Assembly (NCBI RefSeq): GCF_030285665.1
Contig: NZ_CP127295.1
Coordinates: forward strand, 2,790,001-2,854,000
Direction: 5' to 3'
DNA from: Amycolatopsis mongoliensis
GTDB lineage: Bacteria; Actinomycetota; Actinomycetes; Mycobacteriales; Pseudonocardiaceae
Length of the DNA stretch: 64,000 nt
Below are positions 50,331 to 57,928 of the stretch, piece by piece. The notes under the pieces are model-generated. The model saw only the letters and a program-made list of their open reading frames with translations, was not told where the DNA came from and made no database searches. Numbering within the stretch: position 1 is the first letter of the stretch; each line of letters begins with the position of its first letter. Both the position numbers and the translations under genes were made by a program.

Positions 50331-50978
50331 GTGAAGAGGCTTCTGGCGGGAGCGGCCGCGCTGGCCACCGCGTTCGTGCTGGCTGCCTGCTCCGGGGGCG
50401 GGGCGGCGTCCGGGGGGCCGAACGCGGGCGGCGGGGCCGTCGCCGCGGCCGGGACGGGCGGCGGGACGCCGACCACCTCGGGCACCACCGCGGCCCCCAC
50501 CACGACCAGCGCCACGCCGACGCCGACGCCGTCGACCACGAAGCCGGCGCCGACCAGCACCACGGCCAAGCCGAAGCCCAAGCCCAAGCCGGCCGCTCCG
50601 GCGGCCAACCCCGGCGTCCCGTGCGCCGCCGCGGCCGCCGCGTCGGGCACCGCCGCCTGCGTCGACATCTCCGCGCACAAGGCGTGGATCCTGCAGGGCG
50701 GCAAGGTCGTCTACGGGCCGGTGCCGATGCTGCCGGGCCGCAAGGGCTACGCGACGCCGACCGGCACCTTCCACGTGCTGTCGAAGGAAAAGGTGCACCT
50801 GTCGAAGGAGTTCGACAACGCGCCGATGCCGAACTCGGTGTTCTTCTACCCGGGCGACGCCTTCCACACGGGCAGCCTCTCGGTGTACTCGCACGGCTGC
50901 ATCCACCTGTCGGCGGGCGCGTCGCTGAAGTTCTTCAACACCCTGCACGTCGGTGACGTCGTCCAGGTGGTGCCGTAA
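50331..50978 (+). CDS. L,D-transpeptidase lipoprotein (YkuD domain)
   Basis: A 215-residue lipoprotein. The signal ends at FVLAACSG (lipobox). A Thr/Pro/Lys-rich linker (TPTPTPSTTKPAPTSTTAKP) spans to ~90, then the YkuD catalytic domain (GRKGYATPTGTFHVLSKE; SVYSHGCIHLSAGAS with the nucleophile Cys). It forms 3-3 cross-links in peptidoglycan or attaches proteins to it. The linker reaches through the wall. Short length is typical of the compact actinobacterial type. A terminator follows at 50999-51029. Confidence 0.9.
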   Translation: MKRLLAGAAALATAFVLAACSGGGAASGGPNAGGGAVAAAGTGGGTPTTSGTTAAPTTTSATPTPTPSTTKPAPTSTTAKPKPKPKPAAPAANPGVPCAAAAAASGTAACVDISAHKAWILQGGKVVYGPVPMLPGRKGYATPTGTFHVLSKEKVHLSKEFDNAPMPNSVFFYPGDAFHTGSLSVYSHGCIHLSAGASLKFFNTLHVGDVVQVVP

Positions 50979-50998
50979 CCGGGTCCAGGTCGAAACGC

Positions 50999-51029
50999 GG
51001 GCCGTCTCCGAATCCCTCGGAGACGGCCC
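50999..51029. terminator. Terminator between transpeptidase and HAD genes
   Basis: GGGCCGTCTCCGA (50999-51011) pairs perfectly with TCGGAGACGGCCC (51017-51029) around 5 bases, with GTTTTCG after it. It sits between convergent genes and can serve both. Confidence 0.88.
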
Positions 51030-51036
51030 GTTTTCG

Positions 51037-52554
51037 TCAGGAGCGCAGGTCCGCCGGCGTGGTTCCGGCCGACGTCAGCGGCAGCCCCAGCGCCACCCGC
51101 TCGGTCAACCACGGGCTCGGCCGGTACCGCGGGTCCCCGGTGGTCGCGGCCAGGCCGCGCAGTATCCGCAGCACGATGTCGCCGCCCACCAGGTCTCCCC
51201 AGGTCAGCGGGCCACGCGGGTACCCGAGACCCAGCCGGACCGCCGTGTCGATGTCCTCCGGGGACGCCAAGCCCTGGCCAGCGATGAAGCACGCCGTGTT
51301 GACGATGGACGCCAGGAGGCGCTGGGCGATCGGGGCCGGGCCGTCGCGGACCACCGTCACCGGGCGGCCGGTCGCCGCCAGGGCGCCCCAGGCCGCGCGG
51401 CCCGCCGCCGGGTCGAGGCCCGGGTGGACCGCCATCGTCAGGCGCCGCTCGTAGCCACCCAGGGGATCCACGCCGGCGACGCGGTCCAGCGGCAGCCCGG
51501 CACGCGCGCCCGCGTCCACTGTGGACTCGCCGTAGAGCGGGACGAGCAGGACCGCGTCCGGGTACGCGTCCGACACCACCTGCACCCCGGCCGCCGACAG
51601 CACCCGGCCCAGGTGCTCGTCCGCCGCGAACACCGGGCTCGACGGCTTCGGCGGCGCCGCCGGCTCGTCGGTGACCTGCTGCTTCCCCTCGGCGTACGAG
51701 TAGAAGCCCGAGCCGTTCTTGCGCCCGAACAACCCGGCGGCGACCCGCGGCCGGGTCAGCCACGACGGCCGCAGCCGCGGTTCGCCGTGGAAGCCGCCCC
51801 AGATGCTTTCCAGCACCGCGTGCGACACGTCGAGGCCGGTCAGGTCGAGCAGCTCGAACGGCCCGAGCTTCAGCCCGAGCACGTCCCGCGCGACGCGGTC
51901 GACGTCGGCGGGCTCGGCCAGCGCCTCGGCGAGGATCTGCAGCGCCTCGGTGTTCAGGCCGCGCCCGGCGTGGTTGACCAGGAAGCCCGGCGCGTCCTTC
52001 GCCAGCACCGGCTCGTGGCCCCAGCTCCTGACCAGTTCGAGCGCCTCGGCGGGCAGCCAGTCGTGGGTGCGCGTGCCCGGGATCACCTCGACCAGGCGCA
52101 TCAGCGGCACCGGGTTGAAGAAGTGCAGGCCGATCAGCCTGCCCGGGTCGGCCAGCTCGGCGGCGATCTCGGTGACCGACAGCGAGCTGGTGTTCGTCGC
52201 GAAGATCGTCTCCTGTGGACAGACGCGCTCGAGGCTCGCGAACAGGGCCCGCTTCGTCCCGAGGTCCTCCCGGACGGCCTCGACGACGAGGTCGACGCCG
52301 TCCGCGGGCGCGTCGGGGGCGTCCACCGCGACCAGCCGGTCCTTGACCGCCTGCGGGTCTTCGAGCTTGCCCTTGGCGGCCAGCTTGCCGACCATCTCGC
52401 CGACGTACTCGATCGCCTCGGTGACGGCCTCGCGCCGGACGTCGGCCAGCTCGACGGTCACCCCCGCGGTCGCGGCCAGCTGGACGATCCCGCGGCCCAT
52501 CACCCCGGTCCCGATCACCCGGATCCTGCCGACCTTCCCGGCCCACCCCGTCAC
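51037..52554 (-). CDS. 3-hydroxyacyl-CoA dehydrogenase
   Basis: A 505-residue enzyme with a duplicated C-terminal domain. The NAD fold starts at RIRVIGTGVMGRGIVQLAAT, catalytic HFFNPVPLM carries the His, and FATNTSSLSVTEIA the substrate contacts. It oxidises 3-hydroxyacyl-CoA in beta-oxidation or phenylacetate breakdown (PaaH-type length). GTG 52554 is chosen as it lies just ahead of the fold. It is divergent from a TetR gene across a 52-bp gap that holds a palindrome. Confidence 0.9.
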   Translation of the reverse strand: MTGWAGKVGRIRVIGTGVMGRGIVQLAATAGVTVELADVRREAVTEAIEYVGEMVGKLAAKGKLEDPQAVKDRLVAVDAPDAPADGVDLVVEAVREDLGTKRALFASLERVCPQETIFATNTSSLSVTEIAAELADPGRLIGLHFFNPVPLMRLVEVIPGTRTHDWLPAEALELVRSWGHEPVLAKDAPGFLVNHAGRGLNTEALQILAEALAEPADVDRVARDVLGLKLGPFELLDLTGLDVSHAVLESIWGGFHGEPRLRPSWLTRPRVAAGLFGRKNGSGFYSYAEGKQQVTDEPAAPPKPSSPVFAADEHLGRVLSAAGVQVVSDAYPDAVLLVPLYGESTVDAGARAGLPLDRVAGVDPLGGYERRLTMAVHPGLDPAAGRAAWGALAATGRPVTVVRDGPAPIAQRLLASIVNTACFIAGQGLASPEDIDTAVRLGLGYPRGPLTWGDLVGGDIVLRILRGLAATTGDPRYRPSPWLTERVALGLPLTSAGTTPADLRS

Positions 52555-52588
52555 GTCGTGCCCGCCTTCCCGCCGATGTCGTCGGGCC

Positions 52589-52600
52589 GACGGTACCGTC
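52589..52600. promoter_or_regulatory. Palindromic operator candidate between HAD and tetR
   Basis: GACGGTACCGTC is a perfect 12-bp palindrome. TACCGT inside it (52594-52599) is a good -10 box ending 7 bases before the tetR GTG, so the tetR transcript is probably leaderless and TetR binding would block it. Confidence 0.55.
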
Positions 52601-52606
52601 TCGGCC

Positions 52607-53197
52607 GTGACGGGGAAGCGGCTGACGCGGGCGGAAAGCCGCGAACGGACGAAGGACCGGCTGCTCGCGGCGGCCGCCGAGCTGTTCGCCGAACGCGGGG
52701 TCAACGGCACGTCGGTCGAGCAGATCGCCGAACGCGCCGGGTACACGCGCGGGGCGTTCTACGGCAACTTCGAGGACAAGCACGAGCTGGTCGTGGCCTT
52801 GCTGGCCCGGCGCCGGGAGCAGGAAGCCGTCGAAGTCGCGGCGCTGGAAGGCGACGTCATGACGCGGCTCAAGGAATGGCACGCGGAACGCGCCGAGCAC
52901 CTGCCCGGGTGGTTCGCCCTGCGCACCGAGCTGACGCTGTACGCGCTGCGCAACCCCGGGGCCCGGCCGTCGGCGGGGGAGAACGAGCGGGCCGCGCGCG
53001 AGCTGATCGAGGCGGGTGTGCGGGCGACGTTCGCCGCTCGCGGTGTCGAGCCGCCCGCCGACCCGGCGTTCCTCGCGCTGATCATCCACGCGCTGGAGGA
53101 CGGCCTGCTCCGGCAGCGGTACCTGAGCCCGGAAGGGACGAGCGACACCGTGATCGCCGACGCCGTCGAGCTGCTGCTGCGCACCTGGCTGCGTTAA
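52607..53197 (+). CDS. TetR-family regulator
   Basis: A 196-residue protein. The HTH is residues ~10-58 (LLAAAAELFAERGVNGTSVE; QIAERAGYTRGAFYGNFEDK). The C-terminal domain is helical with no specific family. It probably represses itself and the divergent 3-hydroxyacyl-CoA dehydrogenase, so an acyl-CoA is a likely inducer. The GTG start is used because it gives a normal TetR N-terminus. It overlaps the next, convergent tetR by 4 bp. Confidence 0.87.
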   Translation: MTGKRLTRAESRERTKDRLLAAAAELFAERGVNGTSVEQIAERAGYTRGAFYGNFEDKHELVVALLARRREQEAVEVAALEGDVMTRLKEWHAERAEHLPGWFALRTELTLYALRNPGARPSAGENERAARELIEAGVRATFAARGVEPPADPAFLALIIHALEDGLLRQRYLSPEGTSDTVIADAVELLLRTWLR

Positions 53198-53865
53198 AGG
53201 CCGACGAACTCGGCCATCCGCATCGCCGAGTGCGTGAAGAACGCGTCGGCCGGGTCGACGCTGCCGACGTACTGGCCGAACAGGTCGAAGTTGATCGCCC
53301 CGAACAGCTGGGTCCACGCCATGATCAGCCGGGTGACGGTTTCCGGTCCGGCGACGATCCCGAGGACTTTCGTGAGCGTCTCGGCCTGGGCGCGCAGTTC
53401 GGGCGCGACGTCGCCGTCGACCGCTCGCAGCTCGGTGTGCGTGAGCACCTTGACCAGGGCGAGCGCGACCCGGGACGCGGGGGCGACGGTGTCCTGCGGG
53501 GCCTGGTAGCCGGGGATCGGTGAGCCGTAGATCAGCGCGTACTCGTGCGGGTGCGCGCGGGCCCAGTCGCGCGTCGCGTGCCAGATCGCGAGCCACCGGT
53601 CGCGGGGGGCGCCCTTGCCGGGGTCGGCCGCCTCGGCCGCCTCGCCGATCGCGTTGTAGGCGTCGACGATCAGGTCGGTCAGCAGCCGGTCGCGGCTGGG
53701 GAAGTACCGGTACAGCGCGGACGACACCATGCCCAGCTCCCGCGCCACCGCGCGCAGCGAAAGCCCGTGCGCGCCGACCTCGGCGAGCTGGCGGCGGGCC
53801 TCGTCCTTGATCTCCTGGGTGAGCTCGGCGCGAGCACGCTCGCGCGCGGTCCGGGTCGCGGTCAT
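53194..53865 (-). CDS. TetR-family regulator with WHG-type C-terminus
   Basis: A 223-residue protein. The HTH is at ~15-65 (LSLRAVARELGMVSSALYRY; FPSRDRLLTDLIVDAYNAIG). The C-terminal region (DRWLAIWHATRDWARAHPHE; TRLIMAWTQLFGAINFDLF) is the WHG/TetR_C_33 type. The targets are likely itself and the divergent Ddn-like gene, through the repeated GAGAGCACTGCTCT sites at 53905-53972. ATG 53865 gives a normal N-terminus. Confidence 0.88.
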   Translation of the reverse strand: MTATRTARERARAELTQEIKDEARRQLAEVGAHGLSLRAVARELGMVSSALYRYFPSRDRLLTDLIVDAYNAIGEAAEAADPGKGAPRDRWLAIWHATRDWARAHPHEYALIYGSPIPGYQAPQDTVAPASRVALALVKVLTHTELRAVDGDVAPELRAQAETLTKVLGIVAGPETVTRLIMAWTQLFGAINFDLFGQYVGSVDPADAFFTHSAMRMAEFVGL

Positions 53866-53904
53866 GAGGGTCAGTGTGCCATGACGAGAGCGGCGCACAA
53901 AATC

Positions 53905-53972
53905 GAGAGCACTGCTCTTGACAGTGCCCCACGAGTGGGTGTTCACTGCTCTTAACCGAGAGCACTGCTCTC
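53905..53972. promoter_or_regulatory. Two TetR operators and promoter of the Ddn-like gene
   Basis: GAGAGCACTGCTCTT (53905-53919) and GAGAGCACTGCTCTC (53958-53972) are 15-bp palindromes centred 53 bp apart. A third half-site CACTGCTCTT lies at 53944-53953. TTGACA (53918-53923) overlaps the first operator and is a perfect -35 box for the plus-strand gene. Confidence 0.8.
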
Positions 53973-53992
53973 CCAAACTTCCGGAGGACACC

Positions 53993-54439
53993 ATGACCGC
54001 CGCCCGCTACATCGAGCCGAAGAAGGCCACCAACGTCTTCAACGAGGCCGTCGCGAAGCTGACCCGGATGGGCTTCAGCGTGTGGGGCAGCCGGGTGCTG
54101 ACCGTCGTCGGGCGCAAGAGCGGCGAGCCGCGGTCGGTGCCGGTGAACCTGCTGACCGTCGACGGCGTGCGCTACCTCGTCGCCCCGCGCGGCGAGACGC
54201 AGTGGGTGCGCAACCTGCGGGCCGCCGGCCAGGGCACGCTGCGCGTCGGGCGCCGCGTCGAGGAGTTCACCTTCCGCGAGCTGGCCGACGACGAGAAGCC
54301 GGGCATCCTGCGCGCCTACCTCAAGCGCTGGAAGTTCGAGGTCGGCGTGTTCTTCGACGGCGTCGACGCCAAGGCCTCGGACGAGAAGCTGCGCGAGATC
54401 GCGCCGGGCTACCCGATCTTCGAGATCTTCACGAAGTAG
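53993..54439 (+). CDS. Ddn-like deazaflavin (F420)-dependent nitroreductase family protein
   Basis: A 148-residue split-barrel protein. SVWGSRVLTVVGRKSGEPRS followed by VPVNLLTVDGVRYLVAPRGE and WVRNLRAAGQGTLRVGRR is the DUF385/Ddn pattern for binding F420. It reduces quinones or nitro compounds in mycobacterial relatives. CCGGAGGA precedes the ATG. It is controlled by the divergent TetR through two operators, so it is likely inducible by a toxic or lipophilic compound. Confidence 0.88.
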   Translation: MTAARYIEPKKATNVFNEAVAKLTRMGFSVWGSRVLTVVGRKSGEPRSVPVNLLTVDGVRYLVAPRGETQWVRNLRAAGQGTLRVGRRVEEFTFRELADDEKPGILRAYLKRWKFEVGVFFDGVDAKASDEKLREIAPGYPIFEIFTK

Positions 54440-54629
54440 GTTTGCGCCGCTTGGTCAGGTTCGCCGCGACCAGGACCACGCCGGCGAGGAACGCGACGAG
54501 CCCGATCAGGAACCACAGCTTCTGGCCGGTCATGAAGCTGCCGGTGATGACCCCGATGCCCTGCAGCACCCAGACGGCGCCGACGAGCACGAGCACGACC
54601 CCGACCGCGAAGGTGATCCAGCGCCTCAT
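54429..54629 (-). CDS. Small two-helix membrane protein
   Basis: A 66-residue protein with two membrane helices (TFAVGVVLVLVGAVWVLQGI; KLWFLIGLVAFLAGVVLVAA) and a basic tail (NLTKRRKPTS). It resembles the widespread small actinobacterial integral membrane proteins with no known function. Its end overlaps the convergent Ddn-like gene by 11 bp, and the response-regulator gene lies 9 bp upstream on the same strand, so it may be the last gene of that operon. Confidence 0.65.
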   Translation of the reverse strand: MRRWITFAVGVVLVLVGAVWVLQGIGVITGSFMTGQKLWFLIGLVAFLAGVVLVAANLTKRRKPTS

Positions 54630-54638
54630 CCGGCCAGT

Positions 54639-55304
54639 CTAGGCAGGTCTGTCGCCCGGGACGAGTCCGTGGCGGTAGGCGTAGACGACGGCGTGCACGC
54701 GGTCGGGCAGGCCGAGCTTGCTCAGCACCCGCGACACGTGCGTCTTGACCGTCTCCTCGCCGACGTGCAGCTGCCGCGCGATCTCGGCGTTGCTGCAGGC
54801 GTTGGCGATCAGCAGCAGGACCTCCCGTTCGCGGGAGGTGAGCCGGGCCAGCTCGGGTGGTTCGGCGGCCGCGGGTTCGAGCACCGACGCGAACTTCGCG
54901 ACCAGCCGCCGGGTCACCGACGGGTCGATCAGCGCGTCCCCGCGCGCGGCCACCCGCATCGCGGCGACCAGCTCTTCCGGCGCCAGGCTCTTCAGCAGGA
55001 ACCCGCTCGCCCCGGCGCGCAGCGCGCGGTAGACGTACTCGTCGGCGTCGTAGGTCGTGAGCACGAGGACACGGGTGTCGTTGCCCGGCGCGGCGAGGAT
55101 CGCCTCGGTCGCGGCGAGGCCGTCGAGGCGGGGCATCCGGACGTCGAGGACCGCGACGTCCGGACGCAGGCGCGCGGTCTCGGCGACGGCTTCGCGGCCG
55201 TCGGACGCCTCCCCGACGCAGGTGAAGTCGGGCTGGGTGTCGAGCAGCGCGCGCATCCCGGAACGGAACATCGCGTGGTCGTCGGCCAGCAGGACGCGGA
55301 TCAT
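54639..55304 (-). CDS. NarL/LuxR-type response regulator
   Basis: A 221-residue protein. The receiver domain has Asp54 (PDVAVLDVRMP) and the acidic pair ADD; the C-terminal LuxR HTH is TSREREVLLLIANACSNAEI with VGEETVKTHVSRVLSKLGLP. It is activated by the overlapping histidine kinase gene (ATGA) and should control its own small regulon. No target can be read. Confidence 0.92.
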   Translation of the reverse strand: MIRVLLADDHAMFRSGMRALLDTQPDFTCVGEASDGREAVAETARLRPDVAVLDVRMPRLDGLAATEAILAAPGNDTRVLVLTTYDADEYVYRALRAGASGFLLKSLAPEELVAAMRVAARGDALIDPSVTRRLVAKFASVLEPAAAEPPELARLTSREREVLLLIANACSNAEIARQLHVGEETVKTHVSRVLSKLGLPDRVHAVVYAYRHGLVPGDRPA

Positions 55305-56455
55305 GTGCTCTCCACCGGGAAGGTCGTGCGCAGCTGCCAGTGCTCGCCGGTCTCGCCGTAGGAGACCTGGCCGCCGAACAGGGTGACGCGCTGGCGGATC
55401 CCCGCCAGGCCGCGGTGCGCGTGCTCGTTCTGGCTCGTGCGGCCGGGGCGCAGTCCGTTCGTCACCGTGAGCACGACCTCGGTGCGGCCGTGGTTCAGCT
55501 CGACGTCGACCGGGCCTTCGCCGTGGCGCAGGGCGTTGGTCAGGGCTTCCTGGGCGATCCGGTACAGGGCGACGTCGAGCGAGCCGGGGAGCTCGCGGGG
55601 TTCGCCGCGCAGGGTCAGCCGGGTCGGCAGGCCGGCGGCGCGGACGGTCTCGACCAGCTCGTCGAGGTTGTCCAGGCCGGGCTGTTCGGCGTTGGTTTCG
55701 GCGTGCAGGAGGTCGAGCAGCCGGCGCAGGTCGGCCATCGCCGAGCGGCTGGCGGACTCGACCGCGCCGAGCGACTTCCGCACGGGCGAGTCGCCGTCGG
55801 GCAGGCCGAGCCGGGCCGCGCCGGCGTGCACGCCGATGGCGCTGACGTGGTGGGAGATGACGTCGTGCAGGTCGCGCGCGATGGTCGTGCGCTCCTCGGT
55901 GACGGCCCTTCGCACGGCTTCTTCTTCGTGCTGGCGGCGTTCGTCGGCTTCGCGCTCGAGATCGGCGATGTAGGCGCGCCGGGCGGTGGTGTACCGGCCG
56001 ACCAGCCACGGCAGGAGCGCGCTGACGCTGACGCTGATGGCGGCCAGCCGCCAGTCGGCGGCGGTGCGCCCGCCGCCTTCGATGCACCCGGCGGTGACGC
56101 CGGCGAGCAGGGCGAGGAGCGCGAGGACGGCGGGTTTCGGCCGCAGCCAGGCGCCCGCCCGGTAGCCGGCGATGAGGATGCCGGAGTTGTTCCCGACGAC
56201 GTAGCCCTGGCAGGTGCACAGCAGCAGTGGCGAACCGGCGAAGAGGAGGGCGTGCGCGAGCGCGACCCAGCCGGAGTACCGGGCGGGACCGGCGAGGGCG
56301 GCGTTGACGGCGATCCCGCCGAGCAGGACCGCCCAGGCACGCCAGCCGGCTTCGCCGATCGGGCCACGGAGGGCGAAGAGGGCACCGTCACAGACGACAC
56401 AGACCAGCGCGACCAGCACCGACTGGCGTCGCAGGGATCCACTGATGTCGTGCAC
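55301..56455 (-). CDS. NarX/DesK-type sensor histidine kinase
   Basis: A 384-residue kinase with four to five membrane helices in the first ~140 residues (GWRAWAVLLGGIAVNAALAG; WVALAHALLFAGSPLLLCTC). The HisKA_3 motif is TIARDLHDVISHHVSAIGVH and the ATPase N-box YRIAQEALTNALRHG. It has no large sensor domain, so it probably senses the membrane or its stress. The start is GTG. It overlaps the regulator gene by 4 bases. Confidence 0.9.
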   Translation of the reverse strand: MHDISGSLRRQSVLVALVCVVCDGALFALRGPIGEAGWRAWAVLLGGIAVNAALAGPARYSGWVALAHALLFAGSPLLLCTCQGYVVGNNSGILIAGYRAGAWLRPKPAVLALLALLAGVTAGCIEGGGRTAADWRLAAISVSVSALLPWLVGRYTTARRAYIADLEREADERRQHEEEAVRRAVTEERTTIARDLHDVISHHVSAIGVHAGAARLGLPDGDSPVRKSLGAVESASRSAMADLRRLLDLLHAETNAEQPGLDNLDELVETVRAAGLPTRLTLRGEPRELPGSLDVALYRIAQEALTNALRHGEGPVDVELNHGRTEVVLTVTNGLRPGRTSQNEHAHRGLAGIRQRVTLFGGQVSYGETGEHWQLRTTFPVEST

Positions 56456-56579
56456 ACCCGCAACTCTGCCCTAGCCGGCGGCCGGAATGGGCGGGAACGC
56501 CCCGATGCGGCGGGAGGGGGACGCGGCACCGGGGCGCTCCCTGGAAGGGAGGGTCAGTGAGCAGGCGCGGCCGAGCCAG

Positions 56580-56900
56580 GGACGGGCGCGCGGCCTGCGG
56601 CGAGCGCCGCTGGCCAGTGGGTGGCTGCCCGGGCTTGCGGCGAGCGCCGGTCGCCAGTAGGTGGCTGCCCGGGCTTGCGACGAGCGCCGTTGGCCAGTGG
56701 GTGGCTGCCGGGCTTCGCCCGCGGGCCGCCGCCCGTGCGCTGGCGCCCGGGGCCGGCGGCGAGCGCCGCTGGCCTGAGGGCGAGCGCCGGTGGCCAGTCG
56801 GCGACCGTCCGGGCTTGCGGCGAGGACCGGTAACCAGCGAGCGGGCGCGGCCGGGCTGCGGCGAGCGCGGGTGGCCGCCCGGCCTTCGGTCTCTGCCGGG
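56580..56900. repeat. Degenerate ~40-45-bp repeats
   Basis: Six to seven imperfect copies of a unit like GCGGCGAGCGCCGCTGGCCAG plus GTGGGTGGCTGCCCGGGCTT follow each other from about 56596. Copies differ by substitutions and short deletions, for example CGACGAGCGCCGTTGGCCAG and CGGCGAGGACCGGTAACCAG. The DNA lies upstream of the histidine kinase gene. ORFs across it on both strands are Arg/Ala-rich and unlike proteins. Confidence 0.75.
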
Positions 56901-56910
56901 GGCCGAACGC

Positions 56911-56993
56911 CCCAATGTGGCGTTGGGTGCGTGGGACGCACCGAACGCCACATTGGGTGCGCTGGACGCACCGAACGCCACATTGGGGCGCTT
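56911..56993. repeat. Long palindrome and 30-bp tandem units (REP-like)
   Basis: Positions 56911-56932 and 56936-56957 pair with 21 of 22 matches around a GGG loop. The right arm belongs to a 30-bp unit (ACGCACCGAACGCCACATTG, then GGTGCG..) that starts at 56934 and repeats at 56964. An inverted copy is the left arm. This is the look of a dispersed REP-like element; it could also end transcription of the gene at 57091. Confidence 0.8.
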
Positions 56994-57090
56994 GGGGCGG
57001 GCGGAGTCCGGGCCGCGAGCCGAGGCTGCGAGCCTGGGGCTGCGAACCGGGCCGCGGTGAGCCGGGGCGGTGAGCCGAGGCGCCGGGTGC

Positions 57091-57753
57091 TCAGTTCGTC
57101 GGGCGGGCCGAGTAGGTGCCGCCGCCGTTGCGGCGCTGGCCCGGCTGGCGCTGGCCGTCGAAGGCCTGGCCCAGCGAGGTCGCTGTTGCCGTCTGGCCCT
57201 CCACCTTCGCCACCACCGTCACGTTCGTGTCGCCCTGCTTCACGTCGCCCGTCTTCTGGGTCGATCCGTCGAGCGTGTACGTCTGCTTGTACCCGTCCTT
57301 GCTCGTCAGCGTCACCGACGTCGCGCTCAGCGCCGTGACGTCGCCGGTCTGGAGGCGCTCGGTCGTGTAGCCGCCGTTGCCGTTCGACACCACGAAGTCG
57401 CCGTGGAGTGCCTCGCGCAGCGCCATCATCCCGCCGCCGAAGCCGCCTCCCGGCATGCCCTGGCCCTGGCCGGGGAACCGGCCGCCGCCCGGGCCGCCGA
57501 ATCCTCCCGGGCCCTGCTGGGCGGAGTTGTCGGCGCTGCTGGTGCCCGCCCAGATCGCCGCGCCGCCGCCGGCCGCGATCACCACCGCGATACCGGCCGC
57601 GATCGCCGTCTTCTTGCCGGACCAGCCCTTCTTCGGTGCGGCCGGGGCCGGGTCACCCCAGTTCGCCGGGGCCGGTTCGCCCCAGGCCGGGGTGCTCGCG
57701 GCGGGTGCCGGGCCGCCCTCGGGCGGCGTGTTCGGCGTCGGCTCGGTCGTCAT
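57091..57753 (-). CDS. Membrane-anchored protein with Gly-rich linker
   Basis: A 220-residue protein. An N-terminal Pro/Ala-rich cytoplasmic part (~50 residues), one membrane helix (KTAIAAGIAVVIAAGGGAAI), a Gly-rich linker (GGFGGPGGGRFPGQGQGMPG) and a small beta-rich extracytoplasmic domain (TLTSKDGYKQTYTLDGSTQK; VTVVAKVEGQTATATSLGQA) like DUF5666. The function is unknown. Its promoter carries 11-bp-phased CACAG repeats and it is divergent from the PhoP-like regulator, so it is probably in that regulon. Confidence 0.7.
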   Translation of the reverse strand: MTTEPTPNTPPEGGPAPAASTPAWGEPAPANWGDPAPAAPKKGWSGKKTAIAAGIAVVIAAGGGAAIWAGTSSADNSAQQGPGGFGGPGGGRFPGQGQGMPGGGFGGGMMALREALHGDFVVSNGNGGYTTERLQTGDVTALSATSVTLTSKDGYKQTYTLDGSTQKTGDVKQGDTNVTVVAKVEGQTATATSLGQAFDGQRQPGQRRNGGGTYSARPTN

Positions 57754-57804
57754 CGTGTCCTCCGGTCGTACCCACACTGGTCCTGGCCAGGTTCACCGCC
57801 GAGG

Positions 57805-57843
57805 CTGTGTTTGAGCTGTGCGAGGCGTCAGCACGCGCTGTGG
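57805..57843 (-). promoter_or_regulatory. PhoP-box-like repeats upstream of the membrane-anchored protein gene
   Basis: On the minus strand CCACAG (57838), GCACAG (57816) and ACACAG (57805) fall on one 11-bp frame, with a degenerate GCTGAC in the free slot (57827). The gene starts at 57753, 51 bases on. The motif matches the arrays at 57868 and 60768. Confidence 0.65.
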
Positions 57844-57867
57844 CTCCCTTACCCGAACGAACTACTC

Positions 57868-57895
57868 TCACAGGAAACGCACAGCGACGTCACAG
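57868..57895 (+). promoter_or_regulatory. PhoP-box-like repeats upstream of the response regulator
   Basis: TCACAG (57868), GCACAG (57879) and TCACAG (57890) are three direct repeats exactly 11 bp apart. The regulator starts at 57929, 33 bases further. OmpR-family proteins bind such phased repeats as tandem dimers, so autoregulation is likely. Confidence 0.75.
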
Positions 57896-57928
57896 TGAGC
57901 ACTGAAGACCCGCCGAGAAGATGGCACC

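Noticed and set aside
56471..56983. 170-residue ORF through the repeat block
   Set aside because: It is explained by repeated GC-rich units; composition is Arg/Ala/Pro-only and no start signal is seen.
56580..56993. CRISPR array
   Set aside because: The units are degenerate and contiguous, with no constant repeat/variable spacer alternation and no cas genes.
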